From positions 124,001-188,000 of the forward strand of contig NZ_WSFT01000053.1 of the NCBI RefSeq assembly GCF_016820655.1: a DNA stretch of 64,000 nucleotides, given 5' to 3'. Numbering within the stretch: position 1 is the first letter of the stretch; every line of letters begins with the position of its first letter. Below the pieces are notes generated by a model, which was not told where the DNA came from, searched no databases, and was given only the letters and a program-made list of their open reading frames with translations. Position numbers and translations under genes: made by a program. This document shows positions 48,875 to 60,000 of this stretch, one piece after another. The stretch comes from Anaeromonas frigoriresistens. GTDB taxonomy: Bacteria > Bacillota > Clostridia > Tissierellales > SIT17.

Positions 48875-49879
48875 ATGAAAATAGCAATTGATGCAATGGG
48901 TGGAGACAGAGGTACAGAAGTTACTGTGAAAGGTAGTGTAGATGCAGTTAATGAATTGGGTGTTAATGTAGTACTTGTAGGTAAAGAAGAAATTATAAAA
49001 AAGGAATTAAGTAAATACAAATTTGATAAAAGTAAAGTTGAAATATTAAATGCAAATGAAATTATTAATACTGATGAAAAACCAGTTGCAGCTATCAGAA
49101 GAAAAAAAGATTCTTCAATGGTTAAAGCATTAAAACTAGTTAAAGATAAAGAGGCTGATGCCATAGTATCAGCTGGAAGTACAGGAGCCTTGTTAAGCGG
49201 TGGATTATTTGTTGTAGGTAGGATAAAAGGTATTGATAGACCAGCCTTATCTCCTGTATATCCTACTGAAAAAGGAGTATCATTGCTCATAGATGCTGGG
49301 GCTAATGTAGACTGTAAACCTAAAAATTTACAACAGTTTGCAATAATGGGATCTATTTATGCAGAAAAAGTATTAGATATAAACAATCCAAAGGTTGGAT
49401 TGATAAATATAGGAGATGAAGAAAGTAAAGGAAATGAACTAACTAAGGAATCTTTCAAGTTACTTAAGGAAACTAAAGTTAATTTTTATGGAAATCTAGA
49501 AGTGAGAGAAATTCCTAAAGGTGAATGTGATGTGTTGGTATGTGATGGTTTTGTAGGAAATACTATCTTAAAATTAACCGAAGGTCTTGCATCTTCAATC
49601 TTCTCAGCTTTAAAAAATGAATTTATGAAAAATATAAAAACCAAGTTTGGTGCTTTATTATTGAAATCAGGATTAAAGAACTTTAAGAAAAGAATGGACT
49701 ACTCAGAATATGGTGGAGCATTACTTTTAGGTGTTAAAGGTGGTGTAATTAAAGCCCACGGTAGTTCTGATGAAAAAGCATTTAAGAATGCAATAAGACA
49801 AGCGAAAATATTTAGTGAAAATAATGTTGTTGAAATAATTCAGAATGAAATCATAAAGATGGAGGGTGACAATGGATAA
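48875..49879 (+). CDS. plsX: Phosphate acyltransferase PlsX
   Basis: PlsX converts acyl-ACP to acyl-phosphate for PlsY. The 334 residues begin [20 protein letters not shown], with [13 protein letters not shown] and [25 protein letters not shown] precedes ATG. Its end overlaps the fabH start by 8 bases, coupling their translation. The partner plsY is 45 kb away but carries the matching FapR box. Confidence 0.97.
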   Translation: MKIAIDAMGGDRGTEVTVKGSVDAVNELGVNVVLVGKEEIIKKELSKYKFDKSKVEILNANEIINTDEKPVAAIRRKKDSSMVKALKLVKDKEADAIVSAGSTGALLSGGLFVVGRIKGIDRPALSPVYPTEKGVSLLIDAGANVDCKPKNLQQFAIMGSIYAEKVLDINNPKVGLINIGDEESKGNELTKESFKLLKETKVNFYGNLEVREIPKGECDVLVCDGFVGNTILKLTEGLASSIFSALKNEFMKNIKTKFGALLLKSGLKNFKKRMDYSEYGGALLLGVKGGVIKAHGSSDEKAFKNAIRQAKIFSENNVVEIIQNEIIKMEGDNG

Positions 49880-50870
49880 TACTGAATTTGGTATCGGAAT
49901 TATTGGTACTGGTAGCTATATTCCTGATAATATACTCACAAACAAAGAATTAGAAAGTATAGTAGATACTTCTGACGAATGGATAACTACTAGAACTGGT
50001 ATAAAAGAAAGAAGGATTTTAGATAAGAGTAAGGCTACTTCATACATGGCAAAGATTGCTGGCCAAAGGGCAATTGATGCTTCGGGATTAGGATCTGATG
50101 ATATAGATATGATAATAGTGACTACAGTAACCCCTGACATGGCATTTCCATCTACAGCTTGTATTGTACAAGAGAAATTAGGACTTAAGAATGCTGCAGC
50201 ATTTGATCTAGAAGCAGCTTGTACAGGGTTTATATATGGACTATCAACAGGATACTCTTTTATTAAATCTGGATTATACCAAAATGTTTTAGTTATAAGT
50301 GCCGATAATCTATCCAAAATCATTGACTGGGAAGACAGAAATACATGTGTTCTTTTTGGTGATGGTGCGGGAGCCGTTGTATTATCAAAGGTTGAATCTA
50401 ATAAAGGAATTATGTCCATAAAATTAGGAGCTGATGGGTCAGGAGGAGATTTATTATCTCAACCTGCTGGAGGATCATTAAGACCTTCTACTTTAGAAAC
50501 TGTTAAAGATAAATTACATTTCATAAAAATGGAAGGAAATTCAGTTTTTAAATTTGCGGTTAAGACGATGGTGGAGTCTTCTAAACAAGTTATGGAAGAG
50601 TCAGAGGTTAAAATACAAGAAATCGATCATTTAATACCTCATCAAGCTAATATGAGAATCATCGAATCTGCATCTAAAAGACTGAAGATAGACTTAGATA
50701 AAGTTCAACTCAACTTAGAAAAATATGGTAATATGTCTTCTGCTTCAATTCCAGTAGCATTGGATGAAGCAGTTAGAAGTGGCAAATTACATGATAATGA
50801 GAATGTATTATTAGTAGGATTTGGTGGTGGATTAACTTGGGGAGCTACCTTATTGAAATGGAAATCCTAA
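49872..50870 (+). CDS. fabH: 3-oxoacyl-[acyl-carrier-protein] synthase III
   Basis: FabH condenses acetyl-CoA with malonyl-ACP to begin fatty-acid elongation. ATG 49872, five bases from GGAGGG, gives 332 residues; the ribosome site and start are inside the end of plsX. The triad is C117 in [10 protein letters not shown], the histidine of HQANMRI and the asparagine of [19 protein letters not shown] ends the protein. Confidence 0.97.
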   Translation: MDNTEFGIGIIGTGSYIPDNILTNKELESIVDTSDEWITTRTGIKERRILDKSKATSYMAKIAGQRAIDASGLGSDDIDMIIVTTVTPDMAFPSTACIVQEKLGLKNAAAFDLEAACTGFIYGLSTGYSFIKSGLYQNVLVISADNLSKIIDWEDRNTCVLFGDGAGAVVLSKVESNKGIMSIKLGADGSGGDLLSQPAGGSLRPSTLETVKDKLHFIKMEGNSVFKFAVKTMVESSKQVMEESEVKIQEIDHLIPHQANMRIIESASKRLKIDLDKVQLNLEKYGNMSSASIPVALDEAVRSGKLHDNENVLLVGFGGGLTWGATLLKWKS

Positions 50871-50886
50871 AGGTAGGAGGTTATTT

Positions 50887-51825
50887 ATGTTTGATACTAG
50901 AATAACAAAATTATTAAATATTAAATATCCCATAATACAAGGGGGTATGGCATGGGTAGCTACTGCAGAATTAGCTTCAGCTGTATCGGAAGCAGGAGGT
51001 TTAGGAGTCATTGGGTGTGGTGCTGCACCAGCAGATATAATAAAGAAAGAGATACAAAAAGCGAAGGAAATGACTGATAAACCATTTGGAGTTAATGTAA
51101 TGCTTATGTCACCTTTTGTTGATGATATTATGGAAATGCTTTATGAAGAAAAGGTGAGTGTAGTAACTACTGGAGCAGGTAATCCAGGGAAGTATATTGA
51201 AAAATTAAAGAATATTGGTACAAAGGTAATTCCTGTTGTCCCATCTGTGGCATTAGCTAAGAGAATGGAGAAGGTAGGAGCAGACGCTCTTATTGTTGAA
51301 GGGACAGAAGCAGGAGGACATATTGGAGAACTTACTACTTTTACTATTGTTCCTCAAGTGGTTGATGAAGTTGATATACCTGTTATAGCAGCCGGGGGTA
51401 TTGCAGATGGAAGAGGATATGTAGCTGCAGTATCTTTAGGTGCTGAAGGTGTTCAAATTGGAACCAGATTTGTATGCTCAGAAGAGTGTATTGCTCATAT
51501 TGAGTACAAAAATAAAATAGTTAATGCTAGAGATAGAGATGCAATAGTTACTGGAAGAATTACAGGTCACCCTGTGAGAATAATTAAAAATAAATTTTCT
51601 AAGAAATTAATCAATCTTGAAAAAGATATATCAAACAAAGGTGAGATAGATAGATTAACTATAGGCTCATATAAAAAAGCTGCAATTGATGGTGAGATAG
51701 ATCAAGGTTCAGTGATGGCTGGGCAAAGTAGTGGTCTTATTAAGGATATAAAAAATTGCAAAAATATAATAGATGATATCATAAAAGAATCTAATAAAGT
51801 ACAGAGTTACTTGTGTAATATATAG
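50887..51825 (+). CDS. fabK: Enoyl-[acyl-carrier-protein] reductase FabK (FMN-dependent)
   Basis: FabK reduces the enoyl-ACP double bond with FMN and NAD(P)H, replacing FabI. The 312 residues have the nitronate-monooxygenase-like barrel: IQGGMAWVATAELASAVSEAGG, VNVMLMSPFVD, EGTEAGGHIGE, VIAAGGIADGRG and GAEGVQIGTRFVCSEE. The position inside the fab operon supports FabK rather than a nitronate oxidase. No FabI is in the window. It lies 16 bases after fabH. Confidence 0.95.
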   Translation: MFDTRITKLLNIKYPIIQGGMAWVATAELASAVSEAGGLGVIGCGAAPADIIKKEIQKAKEMTDKPFGVNVMLMSPFVDDIMEMLYEEKVSVVTTGAGNPGKYIEKLKNIGTKVIPVVPSVALAKRMEKVGADALIVEGTEAGGHIGELTTFTIVPQVVDEVDIPVIAAGGIADGRGYVAAVSLGAEGVQIGTRFVCSEECIAHIEYKNKIVNARDRDAIVTGRITGHPVRIIKNKFSKKLINLEKDISNKGEIDRLTIGSYKKAAIDGEIDQGSVMAGQSSGLIKDIKNCKNIIDDIIKESNKVQSYLCNI

Positions 51826-51842
51826 TTAAGGGGGCATTGTAC

Positions 51843-52769
51843 ATGAAAACAGCTTTTGTATTCCCAGGGCAAGGTGCTCAATATATCGGGATGGGTGAAG
51901 AGTTTTATAATAACTTTAAAATTGCTCAAGATGTGTTCAATAAGTCAGAAGATATATTGGGAATAAATATGAAAGAATTATGTTTCGAGGGTCCTATGGA
52001 GCAATTGTCATTAACAGAAATAACACAGCCTGCTATATTAACAACATCTTATGCAATATTAAAAGTATTAGAAGATAAAGGTGTAAAAGCAGATGTGACA
52101 GCAGGATTAAGCTTAGGAGAATACACTGCTTTATTATATGCTGGAGCAATAAAGTTTGAGGATGCTGTAAAACTTGTAAGAAACAGAGGGAAATATATGC
52201 AGGAAGCAGTTCCAGAAGGCGATGGTAAGATGGCTGCTTTAATAGGTATAGATATTGAAGGCACTCATAGGTTAATTAAAGATCTTAGGGATAATGGAAT
52301 TATTGAGGCAGCTAATTATAACTGTCCTGGACAAATCGTAATAACAGGAGAGTCAGATGTAATAGAGAAAGCAGTTGCATTAGCAAAAGAATATGGTGCT
52401 AAAAAAGCTGTTTTATTGCCTGTAAGTGCACCTTTTCATTCAAGTTTATTAAAACCAGCAGGAAATAATTTAAAGAATGATTTAGAAGATATAGATATAA
52501 CTCCTTTAAATTGTGATGTTATATCCAATGTTACAGCAGATTATATTAACGAAAATGAAATTAAGGATTTATTAATAAAACAGGTTTGTACTTCAGTATA
52601 TTGGCAGCAATCTATTGAAAAGATGCTAAATGACGGAGTAACGAGGTTTATCGAGATTGGTCCTGGGAAATCTTTATCAACATTTATAAAAAAAATTGCT
52701 AAAAAACAAAAAACAAAAGTAGATATTATAAATATCGAATCAATAAAAGATTTAGATTTATTAATATAA
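51843..52769 (+). CDS. fabD: Malonyl-CoA:ACP transacylase
   Basis: FabD moves malonyl from CoA to ACP. ATG 51843 follows AAGGGGG and gives 308 residues starting MKTAFVFPGQGAQYIGMG; an in-frame TTG six bases earlier is less suitable. The active serine S90 lies in the GLSLGEYTAL elbow, with the catalytic histidine in SAPFHSSLLKPA. It follows fabK by 17 bases. Confidence 0.97.
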   Translation: MKTAFVFPGQGAQYIGMGEEFYNNFKIAQDVFNKSEDILGINMKELCFEGPMEQLSLTEITQPAILTTSYAILKVLEDKGVKADVTAGLSLGEYTALLYAGAIKFEDAVKLVRNRGKYMQEAVPEGDGKMAALIGIDIEGTHRLIKDLRDNGIIEAANYNCPGQIVITGESDVIEKAVALAKEYGAKKAVLLPVSAPFHSSLLKPAGNNLKNDLEDIDITPLNCDVISNVTADYINENEIKDLLIKQVCTSVYWQQSIEKMLNDGVTRFIEIGPGKSLSTFIKKIAKKQKTKVDIINIESIKDLDLLI

Positions 52770-52791
52770 CAATTTAATTGAGGTGATCAAA

Positions 52792-53535
52792 ATGGATCTT
52801 AACGGTAAAACAGCTATTATCACTGGAGGCTCTAGAGGTATTGGAAAGGAGATCGCTCTCACTCTTGCTCAAAATGGAGCTGATATTATAATAAATTATT
52901 CTAATAGTTCTACTAAAGCTTTAGAAGTAGTAGATATGATTAATAATTTAGGAAGAAAAGCATATGCTATAAAAGCTGATATATCTAAAATGGAGGAAGC
53001 TAATAAATTAATAGAAGAATCATATGAAAAGGTTGGAAAAATTGATATTCTAGTTAATAATGCAGGAATTACAAGGGATAACTTACTCATGAGAATGTCA
53101 GAAAAAGAATGGGATGATGTTATAGAAGTCAACCTAAAAGGTACTTTCAATGTAACTAAGTCAATTGTTAGAAAAATGATGAAACAAAAAAGTGGAAGTA
53201 TAATAAATATAAGTTCTATAGTAGGTATAACTGGAAATCCAGGTCAGTGCAATTATTCCGCATCAAAGGCTGGTATTATTGGATTCACAAAATCTTTAGC
53301 TAAAGAGATTGGAAAGAAGAATATTCGAGTAAATGCTATAGCTCCTGGATTTATTCAGACAGATATGACTAAAGAGCTTAATGAAGATATCAAAGAAGCT
53401 TATCTTAAAAATATTGCTTTAAATAAATTTGGCACTGCTACAGACGTTGCCAACACAGTATTGTTTTTATCCAGTAATTTATCCCAATATATTACTGGGC
53501 AAACCTTAGTAGTAGATGGAGGATTAGCAGTATAA
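52792..53535 (+). CDS. fabG: 3-oxoacyl-[acyl-carrier-protein] reductase
   Basis: FabG reduces beta-ketoacyl-ACP with NADPH. The 247 residues, from ATG 52792 after GAGGTGATC, have the SDR motif TGGSRGIGKEIAL, NNAGITRDNLLMRM, and the active-site tyrosine Y155 and lysine K159 in NYSASKAG. The C-terminal ITGQTLVVDGGLAV is typical of FabG. acpP follows 20 bases later. Confidence 0.97.
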   Translation: MDLNGKTAIITGGSRGIGKEIALTLAQNGADIIINYSNSSTKALEVVDMINNLGRKAYAIKADISKMEEANKLIEESYEKVGKIDILVNNAGITRDNLLMRMSEKEWDDVIEVNLKGTFNVTKSIVRKMMKQKSGSIINISSIVGITGNPGQCNYSASKAGIIGFTKSLAKEIGKKNIRVNAIAPGFIQTDMTKELNEDIKEAYLKNIALNKFGTATDVANTVLFLSSNLSQYITGQTLVVDGGLAV

Positions 53536-53555
53536 ATTGAAAGGAGGTGTTAGTA

Positions 53556-53783
53556 ATGGTATTAGAGAAATTAAAGAATATTATAGCTGAACAATTAGAT
53601 GTTGAGAAAGAAGATATTAAATTAGAGTCATCATTTCAGAATGATTTAGGTGCAGATTCACTAGACGTTGTTGAACTTATCATGGCGATTGAAGAGGATT
53701 TTGAAATAGAAATACCTGATGAAGATGCAGAAAAGATATCTATTGTGAAGGATGCAGTAGATTATATAAATAACAACAAATAA
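53556..53783 (+). CDS. acpP: Acyl carrier protein
   Basis: Acp carries the growing acyl chain on a phosphopantetheine arm. From ATG 53556 after AAGGAGG the protein has 75 residues, with the attachment serine S35 in the [10 protein letters not shown] motif. CoaBC and CoaD, also encoded in this window, supply the CoA needed for the arm. A palindromic terminator follows, so fabF may rely on readthrough. Confidence 0.98.
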   Translation: MVLEKLKNIIAEQLDVEKEDIKLESSFQNDLGADSLDVVELIMAIEEDFEIEIPDEDAEKISIVKDAVDYINNNK

Positions 53784-53784
53784 C

Positions 53785-53816
53785 AATAAAGTCCCGTCGT
53801 CAGTCGGGACTTTATT
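53785..53816. terminator. Hairpin between acpP and fabF
   Basis: AATAAAGTCCCG (53785-53796) pairs perfectly with CGGGACTTTATT (53805-53816) over an 8-base loop. The T tract is only TTTATT inside the stem, so partial readthrough to fabF is likely. Confidence 0.75.
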
Positions 53817-53843
53817 AGTAAACTTCTATATAGGAGGTAAGTC

Positions 53844-55082
53844 ATGAATAATAGAGTAGTTATAACGGGGATTGGGGTTATTAGTCCTATAGGGATTGGT
53901 AAAGATAATTTTTGGAAAGCATTAGTAGCGGGTAAAAGTGGTGTAGATTATATAACTAGATTTGATACTACTGATTATGCAACAAAAATTGCAGCTGAAG
54001 TTAAAGATTTTGATCCTGTTAATTATATAGATAAGAAAGAAGCTAAAAGAATGGATAGATATACACAGTTTGCCGTTGCAGCTTCAAGACTTGCTATAGA
54101 TGATGCCAAAATAAATACTGATGAGATAGATAATGAAAGATTTGGTGTTATATTTGGTTCTGGTATTGGAGGTATTGAAACTTTTGAAGAACAAAAGGAA
54201 AAGCTAATAAATAAAGGTCCTAAGAGGATAAGCCCATTCTTTATTCCAATGATGATAGGTAATATGGCAGCAGGTCAGATTGCAATAGCTTTTAATGCGA
54301 AGGGACCTAATGAAACAGTAGTTACGGCTTGTGCATCATCTACAAATGCAATTGGTGATGCATTCAAGGTTCTACAAAGAGGAGATGCAGATATTTTAAT
54401 AACTGGTGGTTCAGAAGCATCAATTACTCCGATTGCATTAGCTGGATTTTCGTCTATGAAGGCTTTATCAACTAATAATGATAATCCTCAAAAAGCAAGT
54501 AGGCCCTTTGATAAAGATAGAGATGGTTTTGTAATGGGAGAAGGATCTGGAGTATTGATATTAGAAACATTAGAGCATGCATTAAATAGAGGTGCTAAAA
54601 TATATGCTGAAGTTGCGGGATATGGTTCAACTTGTGATGCAAACCATATTACAACTCCTTTAGAAGATGGGAGCGGAGCTAAGAGAGCAATGGAATTAGC
54701 AATTAAAGATGCAAAAGTTGATAAGTCTAAGATAAATTATATTAATGCCCATGGTACTTCAACTTATTACAATGACAAATTCGAAACATTAGCTATTAAA
54801 AATTTATTTGAGGAATCATTATATAATATTAAGATAAGTTCTACAAAATCAATGACAGGACACCTTCTAGGTGCTGCTGGTGGAGTAGAAGCAATTGCAA
54901 CTACATTAGCCATAAAAAACGGCATAATTCCGCCCACTATTAATCTTGTAAATCAAGATGAAGAATGTGATCTTAATTATGTACCTAATACTGCAATAAA
55001 AGAAGAAGTAAATTATGCACTATCAAATTCATTAGGATTTGGTGGGCATAATGCAACTGTTTTATTTAAAAAGTATGAGTAA
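53844..55082 (+). CDS. fabF: 3-oxoacyl-[acyl-carrier-protein] synthase II
   Basis: FabF performs the main chain-elongating condensations. The 412 residues contain the catalytic C163 in [16 protein letters not shown], the histidines in [14 protein letters not shown] and [10 protein letters not shown], and the C-terminal [16 protein letters not shown] precedes ATG. It is the last gene of the fab operon and is followed by a strong palindrome. Confidence 0.97.
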   Translation: MNNRVVITGIGVISPIGIGKDNFWKALVAGKSGVDYITRFDTTDYATKIAAEVKDFDPVNYIDKKEAKRMDRYTQFAVAASRLAIDDAKINTDEIDNERFGVIFGSGIGGIETFEEQKEKLINKGPKRISPFFIPMMIGNMAAGQIAIAFNAKGPNETVVTACASSTNAIGDAFKVLQRGDADILITGGSEASITPIALAGFSSMKALSTNNDNPQKASRPFDKDRDGFVMGEGSGVLILETLEHALNRGAKIYAEVAGYGSTCDANHITTPLEDGSGAKRAMELAIKDAKVDKSKINYINAHGTSTYYNDKFETLAIKNLFEESLYNIKISSTKSMTGHLLGAAGGVEAIATTLAIKNGIIPPTINLVNQDEECDLNYVPNTAIKEEVNYALSNSLGFGGHNATVLFKKYE

Positions 55083-55088
55083 TATTTA

Positions 55089-55112
55089 AAAAGTCGACCT
55101 AGGTCGACTTTT
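55089..55112. terminator. Terminator after fabF
   Basis: A 24-base perfect palindrome, AAAAGTCGACCT (55089-55100) and AGGTCGACTTTT (55101-55112), followed by more T residues. It can act on either strand. Confidence 0.88.
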
Positions 55113-55255
55113 CTTACTGTAAATTTTAAAAATAATTTGAAAGAATTTGCATCATATGTGTAAATTATAGTAAACTATAAAAGGGTATAGTTGAAAATGT
55201 TTTAGATAATTATTTAAAATATCTTCAAATATATCTACATGATTGGAGGGATTCG

Positions 55256-55969
55256 ATGAGAAATTTATCTAAAGAAAGGAAACAAAAATTAATTAAATTT
55301 CAAGAGGTTATTAATTATAAATTTGATGATATTAAATTATTAAATAGAGCACTAACTCATAGTTCTTTTGCTAATGAATATAAAAAATTTAATTTAAGAT
55401 ATAATGAGAGATTAGAATTTCTAGGAGATTCAGTATTGGGATTAATTGTAAGTGATTATATATTTAATAACTACAAGGATTATCCGGAAGGAGAATTAAC
55501 AAAGATAAGAGCACTAGTTGTATGTGAACCTTCCTTAGCTGCGATTTCAAAAAAAATTGACTTAGGAAGATTTTTATTATTAGGTAAGGGAGAAGAATCT
55601 ACTGGTGGTAGAGATAGAACGAGTATATTATCTGATGCCTTTGAAGCCGTAATAGGTGCTGTTTACATAGATGGTGGTATAGAAGTATCTAGAAAGTTCA
55701 TTTTAGAAAATCTTTTAGATACCATAAAAGAAGCAGTAAAGGGAGAAATACTTTTAGATTATAAAACTGAACTTCAAGAATTAATACAAAAAAGCAACAA
55801 TTGTTGTATAGAATACAGAGTTATTAAAGAAGAGGGGCCAGATCATAATAAGAGATTTTTTGTTGAAGTTTTAAATAACAATAGTGTTTTAGGTAGAGGA
55901 GAAGGAAGTAGTAAAAAAGAGGCTGAACAAGAAGCGGCTAAATCTGCTTTAAAGAAGGTAGTTAATTAA
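55256..55969 (+). CDS. rnc: Ribonuclease III
   Basis: RNase III cuts double-stranded RNA in rRNA processing. The 237 residues have the signature ERLEFLGDSVLGL and acidic residues of the second active-site patch in LSDAFEAVIGAVYIDGG, then a C-terminal dsRNA-binding domain from about residue 160 (DYKTELQELIQKSNN; GEGSSKKEAEQEAAKSAL). The TAA stop shares one base with the next gene's ATG. The order rnc-smc-ftsY matches B. subtilis except for the inserted radical SAM gene. Confidence 0.97.
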   Translation: MRNLSKERKQKLIKFQEVINYKFDDIKLLNRALTHSSFANEYKKFNLRYNERLEFLGDSVLGLIVSDYIFNNYKDYPEGELTKIRALVVCEPSLAAISKKIDLGRFLLLGKGEESTGGRDRTSILSDAFEAVIGAVYIDGGIEVSRKFILENLLDTIKEAVKGEILLDYKTELQELIQKSNNCCIEYRVIKEEGPDHNKRFFVEVLNNNSVLGRGEGSSKKEAEQEAAKSALKKVVN

Positions 55970-57039
55970 TGGCAAAGAAACATTATATAATACCTGTTTT
56001 TATACCTCATCAGGGCTGTCCTCATGATTGTGTGTTTTGTAATCAAAGAAAAATTACAGGGTTAGATACTGATATGACGGAAAAAGAAGTTGTTGATATT
56101 ATAGAAAATAACTTAAGTACTATGAAAGAAAGTTCTATAAAAGAAATAGCTTTTTTTGGGGGGAGTTTTACAGGATTAGATATAAATATTCAAAAATCTT
56201 TTCTTAGTATTGCTAAGAAATACAAAGATTTAGGAAAAATAGATAAGATAAGACTCTCTACAAGGCCAGACTATATAAACAAAGAATTAATAGAAATTCT
56301 AAAGGATTATAATGTGGATATTATAGAATTAGGAGTACAATCCATGGATGAGGAAGTTCTTATTAGAAGTAACCGAGGCCATAGCATACAAGATGTATAT
56401 AAAGCAGTAGAATTAATAAAGGATCAAGATTTTATACTAGGATTACAAATGATGGTGGGGTTGGTAGGAGATACAAGATTAAAATCCATGTATACAGCTA
56501 AAGAGTTTATAGAACTTAAACCGGATTTTGTAAGAATATATCCTACATTAGTAGTTAAAGAAACATATTTAGAAACCCTATATAAAAATGGTTTATATAA
56601 TCCACTAACTTTAGATCAAACAATTAATTATGTTAAGGATATATTAATGCTATTTGAGTATAATAATATTACAGTAATTAGAATTGGATTACAGCCCACT
56701 GATAACATATCCTTTGATAAGGATATAGTAACAGGACCATTCCATCCTGCTATCAGACAGATCATTGAATCTAAAATATATGGGGATATATTAGATATGT
56801 TTTTTTCAAAAACAAACTTTAAATCAGATAGTTTAAATATCACTTTAAATAATAAAGAAATTTCAAATTTTGTTGGATACAAAGGAGAAAATTTAGAAAA
56901 GCTTAAATTACATTTTCGTATAAAAGTTAATGGTAATAATTTGACTGAAGATATAATAATTAGTGATGGAGTCAATAAATATAAATTAGATAAAGAATAC
57001 TTTATCAAAGAATATTTATTTAAGCATAATTTGATATGA
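55969..57039 (+). CDS. Radical SAM protein (Elp3-like) between rnc and smc
   Basis: The 356-residue protein has the radical SAM motif CPHDCVFC (C17, C21, C24) close to its N-terminus, then GGSFTGLD and a barrel with STRPDYIN and IELGVQSMDEEVL. It resembles Elp3/HemN-type radical SAM proteins but lacks an acetyltransferase domain, so it is not a full Elp3. It is translationally coupled to rnc through the shared base of TAATG and sits 25 bases before smc. Substrate unknown; tRNA or another nucleic acid is a possibility suggested by the neighbours. Confidence 0.9.
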   Translation: MAKKHYIIPVFIPHQGCPHDCVFCNQRKITGLDTDMTEKEVVDIIENNLSTMKESSIKEIAFFGGSFTGLDINIQKSFLSIAKKYKDLGKIDKIRLSTRPDYINKELIEILKDYNVDIIELGVQSMDEEVLIRSNRGHSIQDVYKAVELIKDQDFILGLQMMVGLVGDTRLKSMYTAKEFIELKPDFVRIYPTLVVKETYLETLYKNGLYNPLTLDQTINYVKDILMLFEYNNITVIRIGLQPTDNISFDKDIVTGPFHPAIRQIIESKIYGDILDMFFSKTNFKSDSLNITLNNKEISNFVGYKGENLEKLKLHFRIKVNGNNLTEDIIISDGVNKYKLDKEYFIKEYLFKHNLI

Positions 57040-57064
57040 TTTTTACCAAAAAGAGGGGAATAAT

Positions 57065-60000
57065 ATGTATTTAAAAAGATTAGAAATACAAGGATTTAAA
57101 TCCTTTGCAGATAAAACTAGTATAGATTTTGAAAATGGAATTACAGGAGTAGTAGGTCCTAATGGAAGTGGAAAGAGTAATATATCAGATGCAATTAGGT
57201 GGGTTTTAGGAGAACAAAGTGCTAAAACATTAAGAGGAAGTAAAATGGAAGATGTAATATTTTCTGGAACTTCTAAACGTAGACCTTTAGGATTTGGAGA
57301 AGTTACTCTCGTCTTAGATAATAAAAATAAAGAAATTCCAATTGACTTTTCTGAGGTCAGTGTTACAAGAAGAGTTTTTAGATCTGGTGAAAGTGAATAT
57401 TATATAAATAAAACTTCAAGCAGATTAAAAGATGTTAGAGAACTTTTTATGGATACAGGAGTTGGAACTGATGGATATTCTATTATAGGACAAGGTAAGA
57501 TTGAAGAAATACTATCTACAAAGTCTGATGATAGAAGAAACCTTATTGAAGAAGCTGTTGGTATAGTAAAGTATAAAACTAGAAAAAAAGAATCAGAGAG
57601 AAAACTTGAAAAAACAAAAGATAATTTAATAAGAATTAATGATATAGCAGATGAACTATTTAAACAAATAGACCCTTTAAAATCTCAGTCAGAGAAGGCC
57701 AGTGAGTATATTGATCTTACAAAGGATCTGAAGGATTTGGAGGTAAATTTATTTATAAGAGAAATTGTAAGGTTGAAGGAACAAATAGAACATCTTAATC
57801 ATCAAAAGGATTTAGTAGAAAAGCAATATACCTTTAATAATAAAAAGAAAAATGAGATTGAAGAAAAATTTCAAGAAGTAAAAAATCTTATAGAGAATAT
57901 GGATAAAAGCATAGAAAAAATTCAGGAAAAGAAGCAATGCATCCAAAGTGAGAATGAAAAAAAAGAAGGAGATTATAAACTGAGAAATGAACAAATCTCT
58001 TTTCTTAATAAAGAAATTAAAAGGCTTAATTCAGACTTAGAACATTCTATGAAGACTTTTGAAGAAAAAAATGAAGAATTAGAGACACTATTAAAAGAGA
58101 AGGATAAAATAAGTTTATCTATGAATAAATTTCAATCTATATTAGATGATAAGATTGATGAACTAAAATCACAAGAAGATGTTGTTAATTTAGCTGAAGA
58201 AAATATAGAAAAGAAAAAAAGCAGTATAATAGATTTTTTGAATAATATTACAGAGAAAAAAGGTAAAATTAATACAATAGAATCCTTTTATAAAAATATT
58301 GATAAAAGATTAGAACAAATAATTGAAGAAAAAACACAATTAATTGACCGAAAAGAAAGTTTAAACTCACAAATTTCTTGTATTACTGAAGAAATGGAAG
58401 AATTGAAAATTCAATTAGATAACTCTAATAAAGAAAAAATATCTTTAATAAGTAAAATAGAGAGCTCAAGAAAAAATATTGAGATAACTTCTGATAATAT
58501 TAATGATCTAAAAGGTGATATCCAAAGTAGGAACTCAAAACTTAATATGTTAGAAAATATGAAAGATCATTATGAAGGATATTATAAAGGTGTTAAGAAT
58601 ATTCTTTTAGCTTGCAAAAAGAATGAGAGTTTACAAAGGGGAGTCAAAGGAGTAGTTGCAGAATTAATAAAGGTAGATGAAAAATTTGATAAATCTATTG
58701 AGATAGCTCTTGGAGCAGCAGCTCAAAATATTGTAACTAATACAAGAGAGGATGCAAAAAAACTTATAGATTATTTGAAAGAGAATAAATTAGGAAGAGT
58801 TACATTTTTACCTATGGATGCTATAAAAGGAAGAAATCTTAATGATTATGAGTCACAGATACTGAATAATCAAGGAGTTTTAGGGGTAGCATCATCTATA
58901 GTTAAGTTTGATGCGAAGTTTAAAGATATTTTTGAATATTTATTAGGTAGAGTAGTAATTGTTAAAGATTTAAGTACAGGTATAACTATTTCAAAGAAAA
59001 TAAATAGTTCATTTAAAATCGTTACTTTAGATGGGGATGTACTTAATCCTGGTGGGTCTATGACTGGTGGTAATTATAAAAATACTAATAATAGTAGCTT
59101 AATAGGTAGAGACAGAGAGATTGGTAGTCTAAAAAAAGAAATTGATAATAAAGTTGAAAAATATAATGGCTTAGTAAAGGACTACTCTTCACTTAAAGAG
59201 GAAATAAGTACTTTAGAAAATTCATTAGAGGAATTAAATGATCAAATAAGCTCTTTTAAAATTAATATTAATAGTACATCTAATAAGATTAGTACTTTGG
59301 AAGAACAATTTATTGAAATAGAAAAAAGAATTAATAAATTTACAAAAGAGATTCAGAGTCTTGAAAATGAAAAAAGTGAATCTGTTGTACAGATTGATAA
59401 TATAAAAGAAGAGATAAAAGAACTAGAAGAAAAGAATAACTTAACAAAAGGCAACATAGAAATAGATTTAAAAGATTTTGAAGATAAAAAACAAGAAACT
59501 AAAGATTTAAATGAAGAAATAACAAAAGTTAAAGTGGAATTAGCCTCTACAGAGCAGAAGAAAAATGAAATTATTAATATATCATCAAGGTTAGAAGAAG
59601 AGATTAAAAACCTACTTCATAAAAGAAAAGACATTGAAAAAGAGATATCGGAAAAAGAAATAAATATAGAAAAGACTAAGGATATCATAGCAAAGATATC
59701 TGAAGAAAAAGAAGAGTTAGAGGATAAACTTTCTCAGTGTAATTCTGATTTAGTTGAGATTAAGAATAAAAAGACATTGTATCTAGACACCTTTTATAAA
59801 GAACAAGAAGAATTAAAGAGAATGAATAAAAATATAACTGAACTGCAAAAGAGTATAAATACTATGGAGATAAAATTAGCTAAGTATGAAACCCAGTTAG
59901 AGAATTACAATAATAAGCTATGGGAAGAGTATGAACTTACTTATCAAATGGCTTTGGAATTTAGAAGAGAAATTGAAAATGTTACAAAGGTACAAAATAA

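Noticed and set aside
49916-50419. 167-codon minus-strand frame opposite fabH
   Set aside because: Antisense shadow of fabH with no start signals.
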